Origin: JAYFQF01 sp034927285
GTDB lineage: Bacteria; Bacillota; Peptococcia; DRI-13; UBA5745
DNA length: 34,085 nucleotides
NCBI GenBank assembly: GCA_034927285.1
Contig: JAYFQF010000040.1
Location: 1-34,085 of the forward strand
Direction: 5' to 3'
The position numbers were made by a program, and so were the translations under genes. Below are positions 14,818 through 23,002 of the stretch, piece by piece (the first letter of the stretch is position 1; each line of letters opens with the position of its first letter). The notes below the pieces were generated by a model, which did not search any database, was not told where the DNA came from, and saw only the letters and a list, made by a program, of their open reading frames with translations.

Positions 14818-15609
14818 ATGAAGAAAAAAAATCTCTTTACGGCGCCTTTACTCATTCTTCTTTTTCTTTGCCCCCTGCTTTTGCTTACGGCTTGTTCCTT
14901 TGGCGGAAGCTCGGCAGGCCCTCAGACTCCGGAGCCTGAGGAGGTGGTCTACCATGGCAAAATTATGCAAAACACCGGAGAGTCCCTGCTTTTAGCCGGC
15001 GCCGGAGAAAACGCCGACAGCGCCGAATTATATCGTCTTGGCCTGAAGGAACTGTCGGTCTACGGCCTGGACGGCGGTGCCGCCGAGCCTGGCGACCTGA
15101 CGGCAGGGGCCTTGGTGGATGTTGTCTACGACGGCAGTATAATGGAAAGCTTTCCCGCCCAATTCAGCCGGCCGGTAAAAATCAGCGTCACCGCTTTGGA
15201 GGACGACCTGACCGGCCTGTATCTGCAGATTATCGACGACCTTTACCGGATCGACCCGGGATTAAACGACGGTATTTCTTTAGTGGCCTTTGATTTAAGC
15301 GCCGTGGAAAACTTAAGCCCGTCAGAAAAAAGCGCGCTGCTTTACCTGACGGGCAATGCCTACGGCCTGGAAACCCGGGCCGCCACTTATAAAGAGTTGG
15401 TGGAAGAGGGACTGATCGACGAGGAAAACCTGTACTTTGAAAAGGGACTGCTTTTTACTTTTGACGATATGGAGTTTAGTGATCAAAGCTTCACCTTTGA
15501 CGTAAAAAAATGGCGCAGCGGTCTTGGCGCTTATTATTTTGTAGATTGCACTGCCGAAAAAGGTGAAGCCGGCTGGGACTACAGCGTCGGCCAGGAAGCT
15601 ATCTCCTGA
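14818..15609 (+). CDS. Putative lipoprotein of unknown function
   Basis: This 263-residue protein has a basic start (MKKKNLF), a hydrophobic stretch and a lipobox LLLTAC, placing the lipidated cysteine at residue 26, so it should be anchored on the outer face of the cytoplasmic membrane. A flexible linker (GGSSAGPQTPEPEE) is followed by a beta-rich region about 43-125 (VVYHGKIMQNTGESLLLAG, LTAGALVDVVYDGSIMESFP) and an acidic alpha/beta region about 130-263 (LYLQIIDDLYRIDPGLNDG, LSPSEKSALLYLTGNAYG). GAAGGAGGACTATCG precedes the ATG. It is divergent from leuS and has its own terminator. A TATAAT at 14728 lacks a good -35 box. I do not recognise the family; a sensory or binding role at the envelope is only a guess. 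Confidence 0.85.
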   Translation: MKKKNLFTAPLLILLFLCPLLLLTACSFGGSSAGPQTPEPEEVVYHGKIMQNTGESLLLAGAGENADSAELYRLGLKELSVYGLDGGAAEPGDLTAGALVDVVYDGSIMESFPAQFSRPVKISVTALEDDLTGLYLQIIDDLYRIDPGLNDGISLVAFDLSAVENLSPSEKSALLYLTGNAYGLETRAATYKELVEEGLIDEENLYFEKGLLFTFDDMEFSDQSFTFDVKKWRSGLGAYYFVDCTAEKGEAGWDYSVGQEAIS

Positions 15610-15728
15610 TCTTCCCGGTTCCTTCGGGAGATTCGCTTTGCCGTATCCTCCTCATTCTGCCCGAGAGTTTCGGAGTTCTTCGTATCCTTCCTGATTTCTT
15701 CCGAGATTTGTAGTTTGCCGTATCCTTT
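15606..15728 (+). repeat. Degenerate 38-39 bp tandem repeat after the lipoprotein gene
   Basis: CGTATCCT occurs at 15642, 15681 and 15719, spacing 39 and 38 bases, each followed by a pyrimidine-rich segment and CCGAGA or CGGGAGA-like sequence. TTTGCCGTATCCT is exact at 15637 and 15714. A partial fourth unit covers the stop codon region. The units are imperfect copies and end at the terminator. Confidence 0.55.
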
Positions 15729-15757
15729 CCGGTCTCCCTGGGAGGCCGGTTTTTTTG
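15729..15757 (+). terminator. Intrinsic terminator of the lipoprotein gene
   Basis: A 9-bp GC-rich stem (15729-15737 with 15741-15749, one G-T wobble) with a very short loop is followed by eight T. It ends the lipoprotein transcript before the convergent lpd gene. On the minus strand no T run follows, so it should not terminate the glycine cleavage transcript. Confidence 0.85.
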
Positions 15758-15787
15758 TCTCTGCTTTTTTGCTCTTTCTTTGGCCCC

Positions 15788-17236
15788 TCAGTGTTCCAGG
15801 TTTTTCAGCGCTGCTTCCGCCGCGCCGGTAATAGCTTCAGCAAAGCTGGGATGGGGACGGACGGCTGCCGCCAGCTCTTCGGCTCTCAGGCCAAGGCTGC
15901 AAGCCAAGGTCAGCTCGCTGACCAGATCCGTTGCCCGGCCGCAGAAAAGCTGCGCTCCTAAAAGCACGTGGTCCTCCCGGTGAAAAATCAGCTTGACAAA
16001 TCCCCGCTTTCCGCCGTCGATCACGGTACGGCCGTTTGCCCCCATAACATATTTGCCGGTAAAAGCCGGGATACCGGCGGCTTTAGCTTCATCGGCGGTC
16101 AGCCCCACACTGGCGGTTTCCGGATCGGTATAGACGCAAACCGGCAGAAAAGGTTTATCTTCTCCCTTGCCGGGACCGGTTTGGGAAAACATTCGCCTGA
16201 CCGCTTCCTTCCCTTCCGCTTCCGCCTTATGAGCCAGCTGATGACCGCCGACGGCGTCTCCCACGGCATATACGCCGGGCCGGCTGGTTTGGAAGTCCCG
16301 GTTGATTTTAATCAAGCCCTTTTCCGTCAGCGGCGCCGCTTCCGGCGTCCAAAGCCCTTCTAAAGCCGGTTTTCTGCCGGTGGCGGCCAGCACCTGTTCC
16401 GCGGTCAGCGTCAGCTCAAGGCCTTTTTGAGCAAAGCTCACCGCCAGACAGCCCCCTTCTTCCCTCCGGATTTCCTCTACCTTGGCGCCGGTGTAGACCG
16501 TTACCCCCAGTTTTTTCAGCTCCATCGCCACGCTTTGGGAAAGCTCCCGGTCCAGATTTGCTATGATCCGGTCCAAGGCCTCGATGATCGTCACTTTGCA
16601 CCCAAAGGCCGACCAGGCAAAGGCCAGCTCCACGCCGATGACTCCGCCGCCGATGATGATCAGAGAATCGCGAAGCTTCACGTTTTCCAGCATCTGATCG
16701 CTGGTCACCACTCCGGGCAGTTTCAGCCCGGGGATCGGCGGGCTGCCCGGCGCCGAGCCGCAGGCAATCAGGATTTTATCTCCATAATAAATCCCGCCGC
16801 CGGCCCTTATCTGGCCCGGTGCCAATAATAACGCTTTCTCCCGGATTAATTGGACTTTCTTGTTCTTTAAAGAGCTTTCCATTCCCTGCCGCAGGATATC
16901 CTTCACTTCCCGGAGCCGCCGGTTCAGTTCTTTTTCCTGCAAGGCTTTTTTTTCATCGCTTATTTTTCCCCCGGCTTTTTCTGCCTGCCGGTCCGCGGAC
17001 ATCTGTCCGGCGCCCTCTGTCTCTTTGCCGCCGGCAGCCTGCAAAAGTTTTGCTTCCGCCGCCAGATGCAAAAGCGTCTTCGTGGGAATGCAGCCCCGGT
17101 TTAAGCAGGCGCCGCCGACCTGATCCGCTTCAAACAAGGCCGTCTTTTTTCCCAGTTCCGCGGCTAAAAGCGCCGCCGCCAGCCCGGCGGGCCCGCCGCC
17201 GATCACCAAAAGATCATAAGACACATCCTTAGACAT
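15788..17236 (-). CDS. lpdA: Dihydrolipoamide dehydrogenase (L-protein)
   Basis: This 482-residue flavoenzyme reoxidises the dihydrolipoyl arm of GcvH with NAD. The FAD fold begins VIGGGPAGLAAA (12-23); the redox disulfide is Cys44-Cys49 in GGACLNRGCIPTK; the NAD site is IIGGGVIGVELA; the second FAD motif is YAVGDAVGG; and the C-terminal active-site His/Glu pair lies in HPHPSFAEAI. I chose ATG 17236 because AGGAGGAAGGAT precedes it. Between the disulfide and the next strand there are about 20 more residues than in typical family members, forming a charged, Gly/Glu/Lys-rich segment (from AAGGKETEGAGQ to KISDEKKALQ). It is the last gene of the glycine cleavage unit, 228 bases after lplA. It could also serve other lipoyl-dependent complexes. 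Confidence 0.95.
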   Translation of the reverse strand: MSKDVSYDLLVIGGGPAGLAAALLAAELGKKTALFEADQVGGACLNRGCIPTKTLLHLAAEAKLLQAAGGKETEGAGQMSADRQAEKAGGKISDEKKALQEKELNRRLREVKDILRQGMESSLKNKKVQLIREKALLLAPGQIRAGGGIYYGDKILIACGSAPGSPPIPGLKLPGVVTSDQMLENVKLRDSLIIIGGGVIGVELAFAWSAFGCKVTIIEALDRIIANLDRELSQSVAMELKKLGVTVYTGAKVEEIRREEGGCLAVSFAQKGLELTLTAEQVLAATGRKPALEGLWTPEAAPLTEKGLIKINRDFQTSRPGVYAVGDAVGGHQLAHKAEAEGKEAVRRMFSQTGPGKGEDKPFLPVCVYTDPETASVGLTADEAKAAGIPAFTGKYVMGANGRTVIDGGKRGFVKLIFHREDHVLLGAQLFCGRATDLVSELTLACSLGLRAEELAAAVRPHPSFAEAITGAAEAALKNLEH

Positions 17237-17276
17237 ATCCTTCCTCCTGAAATTCAACAGTCTCTCTTCCAAAGCC

Positions 17277-17428
17277 TTTGGCCGGCCTTTTCAGCATTTG
17301 TCGTCCTTTAAACTTTCTTCTGCAACTCAAAGGCTCTTTGGCCGGCCTTTAAAAGTTCTGCCTGCCTTCTTAGAAAAAGTCTTCGGTCTGCTGTTCAAAG
17401 GCTCTCCTATCTGCTGTTTAAAGGCTCT
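17277..17428. repeat. Short direct repeats in the lplA-lpd gap
   Basis: TTTGGCCGGCCTTT occurs at 17277-17290 and 17337-17350, exactly 60 bases apart, each with the GGCCGGCC palindrome. AAAGGCTCT occurs at 17329, 17397 and 17420, the last two inside an 18-base unit CTGCTGTTYAAAGGCTCT at 17388 and 17411. These repeats fill much of the only sizeable gap in the glycine cleavage unit. Confidence 0.7.
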
Positions 17429-17464
17429 TTTCCCTTCCGTTAAATGGCACTCTCTGGCTGGACT

Positions 17465-18466
17465 TCAAAAGCCCTGCTCCAGGATCAGGCTCCGGATATC
17501 CGTTATGAGTAGGCCGTCGATCCCCTCTTTTTCCGCCTCTCTTTTGATCAGGTCCCGGGCCAAAGCCGCCGAGCTGAAATAACGGCCCAAAAGCCTTTGT
17601 TCCGCCCAGGGCACCCAACGGAAATCCATAGCGTCGGACCGGATCAAAGCGTCCGTCACCCGTCCTTCTTCCACCTTCAGGGAGATTTCCGCATCTCCCC
17701 AGGGGAAACGGCGGGAAAACCTGTGGGAAAAATCTGCGGTACGGCCGTATTTCCATCGGGGAGACGCATATTTTTCCTCCAGACCGGCTCCTCCGGCCCC
17801 CGGTGCCGGCAGCCTATCCACCGGCAGCCCGTATAGGCTGCCGAAGGCTTCCCGGAGCCTGCCCTTCAGCGAAGCCACTGTCAGGTCCGGGGCCAGGGAG
17901 CAAAGGTTCACCGTCCGCGATCTTACGGAATCCACGCCCTTGGCCGCCAGCTTTCCCGGATCCACAGCAAGATAGCGCATCATCCTGGCCATGTCCACCT
18001 CCAACAGGAGGGTGCCGTGATGGTAGCAGGAGTCTCCCTGCCGGTAAAAAGCGTTGCCGGAACACTTCCGTCCTCCCACCGTAACATCGTTTCTGCCGGA
18101 AAGCTCCGGGGATATTCTAAAATCTTCCAGTGCCCGGATAACCACAGAAAGCTGCCGGGCCACGTCGTAGTCTTTCCGGCCTGTAATAAAGGTAAAATTC
18201 AGATTGCCCAAATCATGATAGACGGCGCCGCCGCCGGAAAGGCGGCGGGCCAGCCGGCCCCCTTCTTCTTCCAGAAGGCTTACCCGGCACTCTTTCCAGC
18301 AATTCTGATTTCGTCCGATCACCACCGTATTTTGGTTCTGCCAAAGGTAAAGGATGCACTCCCCCTCGTTCAGGTTATTCAGCAGGCATTCTTCCACGGC
18401 CAGATTGAAATAGGGATTGAAGCCCTCGCTTTCGTAATACAGTAATTTATTGATCACTTTTTTCAC
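17465..18466 (-). CDS. lplA: Lipoate-protein ligase A
   Basis: This 333-residue enzyme activates free lipoate with ATP and attaches it to lipoyl domains, here most likely Lys63 of GcvH. Key motifs are NPYFNLAVEECLL, the adenylate/lipoate-binding RRLSGGGAVYHDLGN (74-88), GRNDVTVGGRKCSGNA and a C-terminal accessory domain (about 250-333, FSHRFSRRFPWGDAEISL). The annotated start is GTG 18466, overlapping the gcvPB 3' end by 20 bases. A second GTG at 18457 has a GGTG six bases upstream and would shorten the protein by three residues; neither has a strong site, so translational coupling to gcvPB is likely. No lipA or lipB is seen in the window, so this unit appears built to use scavenged lipoate. 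Confidence 0.93.
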   Translation of the reverse strand: MKKVINKLLYYESEGFNPYFNLAVEECLLNNLNEGECILYLWQNQNTVVIGRNQNCWKECRVSLLEEEGGRLARRLSGGGAVYHDLGNLNFTFITGRKDYDVARQLSVVIRALEDFRISPELSGRNDVTVGGRKCSGNAFYRQGDSCYHHGTLLLEVDMARMMRYLAVDPGKLAAKGVDSVRSRTVNLCSLAPDLTVASLKGRLREAFGSLYGLPVDRLPAPGAGGAGLEEKYASPRWKYGRTADFSHRFSRRFPWGDAEISLKVEEGRVTDALIRSDAMDFRWVPWAEQRLLGRYFSSAALARDLIKREAEKEGIDGLLITDIRSLILEQGF

Positions 18467-19877
18467 CGTCGAACATATACCGCACTACCGGCTGCCGGGC
18501 GGCGGCAGTCTCATCGGGCCTGCCTACCGGTGTGGTCTCCGGCGCCCGGTGGGCAGCCGCCGGATCCCGTTTCGCCTCTTCCAGGAGCCGCAAAAGGATA
18601 TCACAGGCCCGGTCCAGGGTTTCCCGGGATTCCGTTTCCGTAGGCTCGAACATCAGCGCCTCGTGAACGATCAGCGGGAAATACATTGTAGGCGGATGCA
18701 TCCCCTGATCCAGCATGAATTTTGCCATATCCAGAGCGGAAACTCCGGTTTCCGCTTTCAGCTTTTCCAGGGTAAGCACAAATTCGTGCATGCAAAGGCC
18801 CGGATAAGCCGGCTGATAAGCGGCTTCTAATCTTTTTTTCATATAATTGGCGTTTAAAACCGCGGTCTGGGCCGCTTCCCGGAGACCCGGCCCCCCCAGC
18901 AGCAAGAGATAAGTCAGCGCTTTTACCACCACCAGAAAATTCCCATAGAAGGCCTTGACCTGCCCGATAGATTCTCTGCCGGCCTCCTCCCCCAGGGCAC
19001 TGGCCGGCAGGTAAGGCGCCAGGAAGGACTTGCAGCCTACCGCTCCCGAACCTGGCCCGCCGCCTCCATGCGGGGTGGCAAAGGTTTTGTGCAGATTCAG
19101 GTGCAGTACGTCAAAGCCCATATCTCCGGGCCTGGTTACGCCCATGATGGCGTTTAAATTAGCGCCGTCATAATATACCAGCCCGCCTGCTTCATGGACC
19201 AAACCGGTGATTTCCAGAATATTCTTTTCAAAAAGCCCCACTGTGTTGGGGTTGGTCAGCATCAACCCGGCGGTGTCTTCCCCTAAGACCCGTCTCAGAG
19301 CCGCCAGGTCCACCAGCCCTTCCGGAGTGGAGGGCAGGGTCACCACCTGATAGCCTGCCATGGCGGCGCTGGCCGGATTTGTGCCGTGTGCCGAGTCCGG
19401 CACGATAATCTTTGTCCTGCGGCTTTCCCCTTTGGCCTGATGATAGGCCTTGATCAGCAAAAGACCGGTAAATTCGCCATGAGCGCCGGCTGCCGGCTGA
19501 AAAGTGAAAGCCTCCATGCCGGTAACTTCCGCTAAAAGCCCGCCGCAGAGCCGGCGGACTTCCAGGCAGCCTTCCACCGTATGCGCCGGCTGCAGCGGAT
19601 GGATTTCCGTGAAACCCGGCAGGTCGGCTACCGCTTCGTCAATTTTGGGATTATATTTCATGGTGCAGGAGCCCAAGGGATAGAAGCCGCTGCAAACGCC
19701 GAAGCTTTGGCGGGCCAAGGCGGCATAATGCCGGCTTAAATCCGGCTCCGCGATTTCTGCAAGCCGCGGCGGCATCCTGCGGCGAAGGCCTTCCGCCAGC
19801 TCCGTTTTCGGTACGTCGCAAGGGGGCAGGATCGCGTTTTTTCTGCCTTTTACGCTTTTTTCAAAGATCAGTTCCAT
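18447..19877 (-). CDS. gcvPB: Glycine dehydrogenase (decarboxylating) subunit 2, P-protein
   Basis: This 476-residue subunit carries the pyridoxal phosphate site of the two-subunit P-protein, which decarboxylates glycine and passes the aminomethyl group to the lipoyl arm of GcvH. The cofactor lysine is Lys264 in LNLHKTFATPHGGGGPG. Other landmarks are LGSCTMKYNPKI, FTGLLLIKAYH and DSAHGTNPASAAMAGY. The ATG at 19877 has GGAGGTGCTGGAAG before it and overlaps the end of gcvPA by 17 bases, so subunit production is coupled. The C-terminal 40 residues (RDPAAAHRAPETTPVGRPDE onward) are a low-complexity Ala/Pro/Arg tail before a conserved-looking end VVRYMFDGE. The catalytic core is complete. Confidence 0.96.
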   Translation of the reverse strand: MELIFEKSVKGRKNAILPPCDVPKTELAEGLRRRMPPRLAEIAEPDLSRHYAALARQSFGVCSGFYPLGSCTMKYNPKIDEAVADLPGFTEIHPLQPAHTVEGCLEVRRLCGGLLAEVTGMEAFTFQPAAGAHGEFTGLLLIKAYHQAKGESRRTKIIVPDSAHGTNPASAAMAGYQVVTLPSTPEGLVDLAALRRVLGEDTAGLMLTNPNTVGLFEKNILEITGLVHEAGGLVYYDGANLNAIMGVTRPGDMGFDVLHLNLHKTFATPHGGGGPGSGAVGCKSFLAPYLPASALGEEAGRESIGQVKAFYGNFLVVVKALTYLLLLGGPGLREAAQTAVLNANYMKKRLEAAYQPAYPGLCMHEFVLTLEKLKAETGVSALDMAKFMLDQGMHPPTMYFPLIVHEALMFEPTETESRETLDRACDILLRLLEEAKRDPAAAHRAPETTPVGRPDETAAARQPVVRYMFDGEKSDQ

Positions 19878-21198
19878 CTTCCAGCACCTCCCGAATCACC
19901 GTCAGAGCCTTTTCCAGCTGACTGCGGCCGCAGACCTCCGTCACACACCAAAGAATACCGCCCTGCCAGGGCAGCCCGCCCAGGATTTTTTCCTTCTCCA
20001 GGGCGGCCAGAATTTTTTCCGGCGGACAAGGCAGCTCGGTAATAAACTCATGAAAATACTCTCCCGGATAGCGCAGCCTGACTCCCGGCAAGCGGCAAAG
20101 CTGACCGGCAAACCAATGCGCTTTGCTTAAGCACTGCTCCGCCGTTTCCGCCAGGCCCGCCGGACCCATCAGGCTTAAATACACCGAGGCTTTCAGGGCA
20201 CACAGGGCCTGATTGGAGCAGACGTTTGAGCCGGCTTTTTCCCGGCGGATGTGCTGCTCCCGGGCCTGCAGGGTCAGCACATAGGCCCGGCGGCCCCGGC
20301 CGTCGGCAGTCTGCCCCACGATCCGGCCAGGCAGCTTTCTCAGCAGCGGCGCCTTGACCGCCATAAAGCCCAGATATGGGCCGCCCCAGCTCAACGGCAT
20401 GCCCAGGGGCTGGCCTTCGCCCACAGCGACATCGGCTCCCCACTCTCCGGGGGATTTCATCAGCCCCAAGGCGATAGGATTCACTCCCAGGATCAGCTTG
20501 GCTCCGGCAGCGTGGACGGCCGCCGCGATTTCCTCCGCTTCTTCAAAACAACCGTAAAAATTAGGCTGCTGCAAATACAGGCAGGCAGTCTCCCCGTCCA
20601 GGAACCGGGTCAGGGCTTCGGTATCCGTCCGCCCTTCTTTTTCCGGGGCCAAAAGAATTTCCATGCCGTTGCCAAAGCAGTAGGTGCGGATAGTGGCCAA
20701 TACATCCGGATGGACAGTGGCGGCCACCACGGCCTTCGTTCTCTTCCGATCCTTCAGCATGGCCACCGCCTCCGCCGCCGCTACAGCGCCGTCGTAATGG
20801 GAGGCATTGGCCGCATCCATGCCGGTAAGCTCGCAGATCATGGTTTGAAACTCGAAAATGGATTGCAGCACTCCCTGACTGATTTCCGCCTGATAAGGCG
20901 TATAGGCAGTCAGAAATTCTTCTTTTGCCGTAATGGCCGGCACGGCGGCAGGTATATAGTGGCGATAGGCGCCGGCTCCCCGCAAGATCGTGGAAAAGCA
21001 AAGATTTTTTTCCGCCAGCTCTCTCATAAACTCCGCCGCGGCCAGCTCCGCCTTTGCCGGAGGCAGATCCGGCGCCGTTTTAAGGAGAACAGAATCCGGT
21101 ACGTCGGCATACAGCTCCTCAGCCGATGCAAACCCCAAATCCGCCAGCATCTTCTGCCGTTCCTCCCTGGTGGATGGCAAAAATCCCGTCAAGGTCAT
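19861..21198 (-). CDS. gcvPA: Glycine dehydrogenase (decarboxylating) subunit 1, P-protein
   Basis: This 445-residue partner subunit has the aminotransferase-like fold without the cofactor lysine. Landmarks are FLPSTREERQKMLADLGF, GAGAYRHYIPAAV, TAYTPYQAEISQGVLQSIFEFQT, and the C-terminal region TLQAREQHIRREKAGSNVC. The ATG at 21198 overlaps the gcvH stop (ATGA). GAGGAGGG sits directly against this ATG, which is too close for normal initiation; a TTG two codons later (21192) has proper 7-base spacing and is a credible alternative start. Overlaps on both sides (4 bases with gcvH, 17 with gcvPB) show tight coupling. Confidence 0.95.
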   Translation of the reverse strand: MTLTGFLPSTREERQKMLADLGFASAEELYADVPDSVLLKTAPDLPPAKAELAAAEFMRELAEKNLCFSTILRGAGAYRHYIPAAVPAITAKEEFLTAYTPYQAEISQGVLQSIFEFQTMICELTGMDAANASHYDGAVAAAEAVAMLKDRKRTKAVVAATVHPDVLATIRTYCFGNGMEILLAPEKEGRTDTEALTRFLDGETACLYLQQPNFYGCFEEAEEIAAAVHAAGAKLILGVNPIALGLMKSPGEWGADVAVGEGQPLGMPLSWGGPYLGFMAVKAPLLRKLPGRIVGQTADGRGRRAYVLTLQAREQHIRREKAGSNVCSNQALCALKASVYLSLMGPAGLAETAEQCLSKAHWFAGQLCRLPGVRLRYPGEYFHEFITELPCPPEKILAALEKEKILGGLPWQGGILWCVTEVCGRSQLEKALTVIREVLEDGTDL

Positions 21199-21575
21199 CC
21201 CTCCTCAGCGACCACAAAGGCTTCATACGCCTGGGCGTCCAACAGCTCTTCCCGGCGTCTGACCTGATCCACCCGAATCAGCCAGGCCTCATAGGGCTTT
21301 TCATTGATCAGCTGCGGGCTGTCCAGCAGCTCTTCATTGATTTCCGTTACTCTGCCGCTGACCGGGCTGATTACGTCGGCCACCGCCTTCACCGATTCCA
21401 CATCGCCCAGGGCTAAACCTGCGCTCACTTCATCGCCCACCTCCGGAAGATTAACGAAAACAATATCCCCCATCTGCTCCTGAGCGTAGTCCGTCAGGCC
21501 GATCTCGGCGGTTTCTCCTTGCGATTTTATCCATTCGTGGGATCTGCTATAAAGCAATTCCTTGGGCGTATTCAT
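21195..21575 (-). CDS. gcvH: Glycine cleavage system H-protein
   Basis: This 126-residue lipoyl carrier shuttles the aminomethyl and reducing equivalents between P-, T- and L-proteins. The lipoylated lysine is Lys63 in GDVESVKAVADVISPVSG. N-terminal YSRSHEWIK and GLTDYAQEQMGDIVFV are diagnostic. AGAGGGGAAATGAC precedes the ATG at 21575. Gene order T-H-PA-PB is standard, and the ligase gene lplA downstream would provide its lipoylation. Length is normal. Confidence 0.96.
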   Translation of the reverse strand: MNTPKELLYSRSHEWIKSQGETAEIGLTDYAQEQMGDIVFVNLPEVGDEVSAGLALGDVESVKAVADVISPVSGRVTEINEELLDSPQLINEKPYEAWLIRVDQVRRREELLDAQAYEAFVVAEEG

Positions 21576-21625
21576 GTCATTTCCCCTCTTTCCTTTTTTG
21601 TCCGGTTCCTTTTTGCCCGGCCTTT

Positions 21626-22723
21626 TTATCTTTGTTTCTCCTGTAGTTTATCTCTGCGGTAAAAAGGCAGTTTTACTACCTCCGCCTCTATGCGCCGGCC
21701 CCTGACGTCCACGAAAAGGGGCTTTCCCGGCTGGCGGCAGTCCGTGTCCACCAAAGCCATGGCCGCCGCCCGGCCCAAATAGGGGCAATGGGTGCCGGAG
21801 GTAACCCGCCCCACCGGTTTTTCTCCGTCGTAAACCGTGCAACCTTCCCGGGCGATGCCCCGGCCCGTCATGAAGAGTCCGGTCCTGCGGCGGCGGCAGG
21901 CGTCATAACCGCCGGCCAGAGCCTCTTTGCCGATAAACTCCCCTTTATCCGGAATAACGAACATACCCAGTCCGGCTTCATAGGGGGTAATTTCCGCCGA
22001 CAGCTCATGGCCGTACAGCGGCAGCCCCGCTTCCAGCCGCAGCGTATCCCTGGCTCCCAGCCCGCAGGGGATCAATCCGGCGGCCTTGCCCCGGGCCAAA
22101 AGCAGGTCCCACAGCTCCGGCGCCTTTTCGGCGGCGCAGTAAAGCTCAAAACCGTCCTCACCGGTGTATCCGGTGCGGGAAACCAAACATTCGATACCGC
22201 CTATATTTCCCCGCAGAGCGCTGTAATATTTCCCGGGAAAGGAATCGGCGATCCCGGTAAGGATCTCCTCTGCCCCAGGGCCCTGCAAGGCCAGCTGAGC
22301 CACTTTATCGGAAATATCCTCCAGGCCGCAATCACCTTCCAGATGCTCTTTGATCCAGGCGGCGTCCTTTTCCCGGTTGGCGGCGTTTACCACCATCAGA
22401 TAACGTTCATCAGCCAGTCGGTAGATAATCAGATCGTCGACCGTGCCGCCCTCTGACCTGCACATGAGGGTGTACCTGGCCCGGCCGGTTTCCAGCCCCC
22501 GAAAATCATTGGTCATCAGGCGGTTTAGGTTTTTCAGGGCGTCCCGACCCTGCAGGATCAATTCTCCCATATGGGAAGTGTCGAAAAGCCCCGCCCCTTG
22601 ACGGACTGCCAGATGCTCGGCGATGACCCCGCTGTATTGCACAGGCAAAAGCCAGCCGGCAAAAGACACCAGTTTCCCCCCTGCCGCCAGATGCCGCTCA
22701 TAAAGCGGCGTTTTTCTTTCCAT
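21626..22723 (-). CDS. gcvT: Glycine cleavage system T-protein (aminomethyltransferase)
   Basis: This 365-residue enzyme transfers the one-carbon unit from the aminomethyl-lipoyl arm of GcvH to tetrahydrofolate, releasing ammonia. The N-terminus KTPLYERHLAAGGKLVSFAGWLLPVQY and the folate-binding region MTNDFRGLETGRARYTLMC, SRTGYTGEDGFELYC and LGARDTLRLEAGLPLYGHEL are all typical, and length is normal. AAAGGAGGAAGTCGCGG precedes the ATG at 22723. It is the first gene after the tandem glycine riboswitch, so the unit is expected to be switched on by glycine. gcvH follows after 50 bases. Confidence 0.97.
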   Translation of the reverse strand: MERKTPLYERHLAAGGKLVSFAGWLLPVQYSGVIAEHLAVRQGAGLFDTSHMGELILQGRDALKNLNRLMTNDFRGLETGRARYTLMCRSEGGTVDDLIIYRLADERYLMVVNAANREKDAAWIKEHLEGDCGLEDISDKVAQLALQGPGAEEILTGIADSFPGKYYSALRGNIGGIECLVSRTGYTGEDGFELYCAAEKAPELWDLLLARGKAAGLIPCGLGARDTLRLEAGLPLYGHELSAEITPYEAGLGMFVIPDKGEFIGKEALAGGYDACRRRRTGLFMTGRGIAREGCTVYDGEKPVGRVTSGTHCPYLGRAAAMALVDTDCRQPGKPLFVDVRGRRIEAEVVKLPFYRRDKLQEKQR

Positions 22724-22750
22724 CCGCGACTTCCTCCTTTACGCAATGAT

Positions 22751-22960
22751 AAAAAAACAGAGGCGCACAACAAATAAACGTTATGCGCCTCTGTCATTAA
22801 CCTGAAAGTTTCCCCCGATAAGATCAGGGTTGCCTCTTCGGTGCAGCCGGAAAAACTGCTGCTTTTCAGAGTTTCGTCGGAAGCCGATCCTTTTACCTGA
22901 GAGTTTTCGCGTTTCACCTTCGGCGGCAGCCTGTCTGAAAAACGGCTGCTCTCTCTCGAC
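22751..22960 (-). promoter_or_regulatory. Tandem glycine riboswitch with terminator expression platform
   Basis: On the minus strand the leader of gcvT carries two glycine aptamers. Aptamer 1 (about 22960-22876) has GTCG/CGAC as P1 and the core GCCGAAGGTGAAACG ... AACTCTCAGGTAAAAGGA. Aptamer 2 (about 22871-22789) has CTCTG/CAGAG as P1 and the core CACCGAAGAGGCAACCC ... AACTTTCAGG. An intrinsic terminator follows: a 10-bp stem (22793-22784 with 22767-22758) and seven T. The 3' strand of aptamer-2 P1 is part of the terminator's 5' arm, so glycine binding should prevent the terminator from forming, making this an ON switch as known for gcvT in other Bacillota. Confidence 0.94.
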
Positions 22961-23002
22961 TTCTTCATCCGAACCTATGAAGTTTTTTAATCCTTTAATT
23001 TC

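Noticed and set aside
20251..21267. 338-codon open frame opposite gcvPA
   Set aside because: Antisense shadow of gcvPA and the 3' end of gcvH; no binding site or recognisable domain.
22558..22968. 136-codon open frame across the glycine riboswitch
   Set aside because: It covers the aptamers, the terminator and the start of gcvT in another frame, so the RNA structure explains the sequence better.
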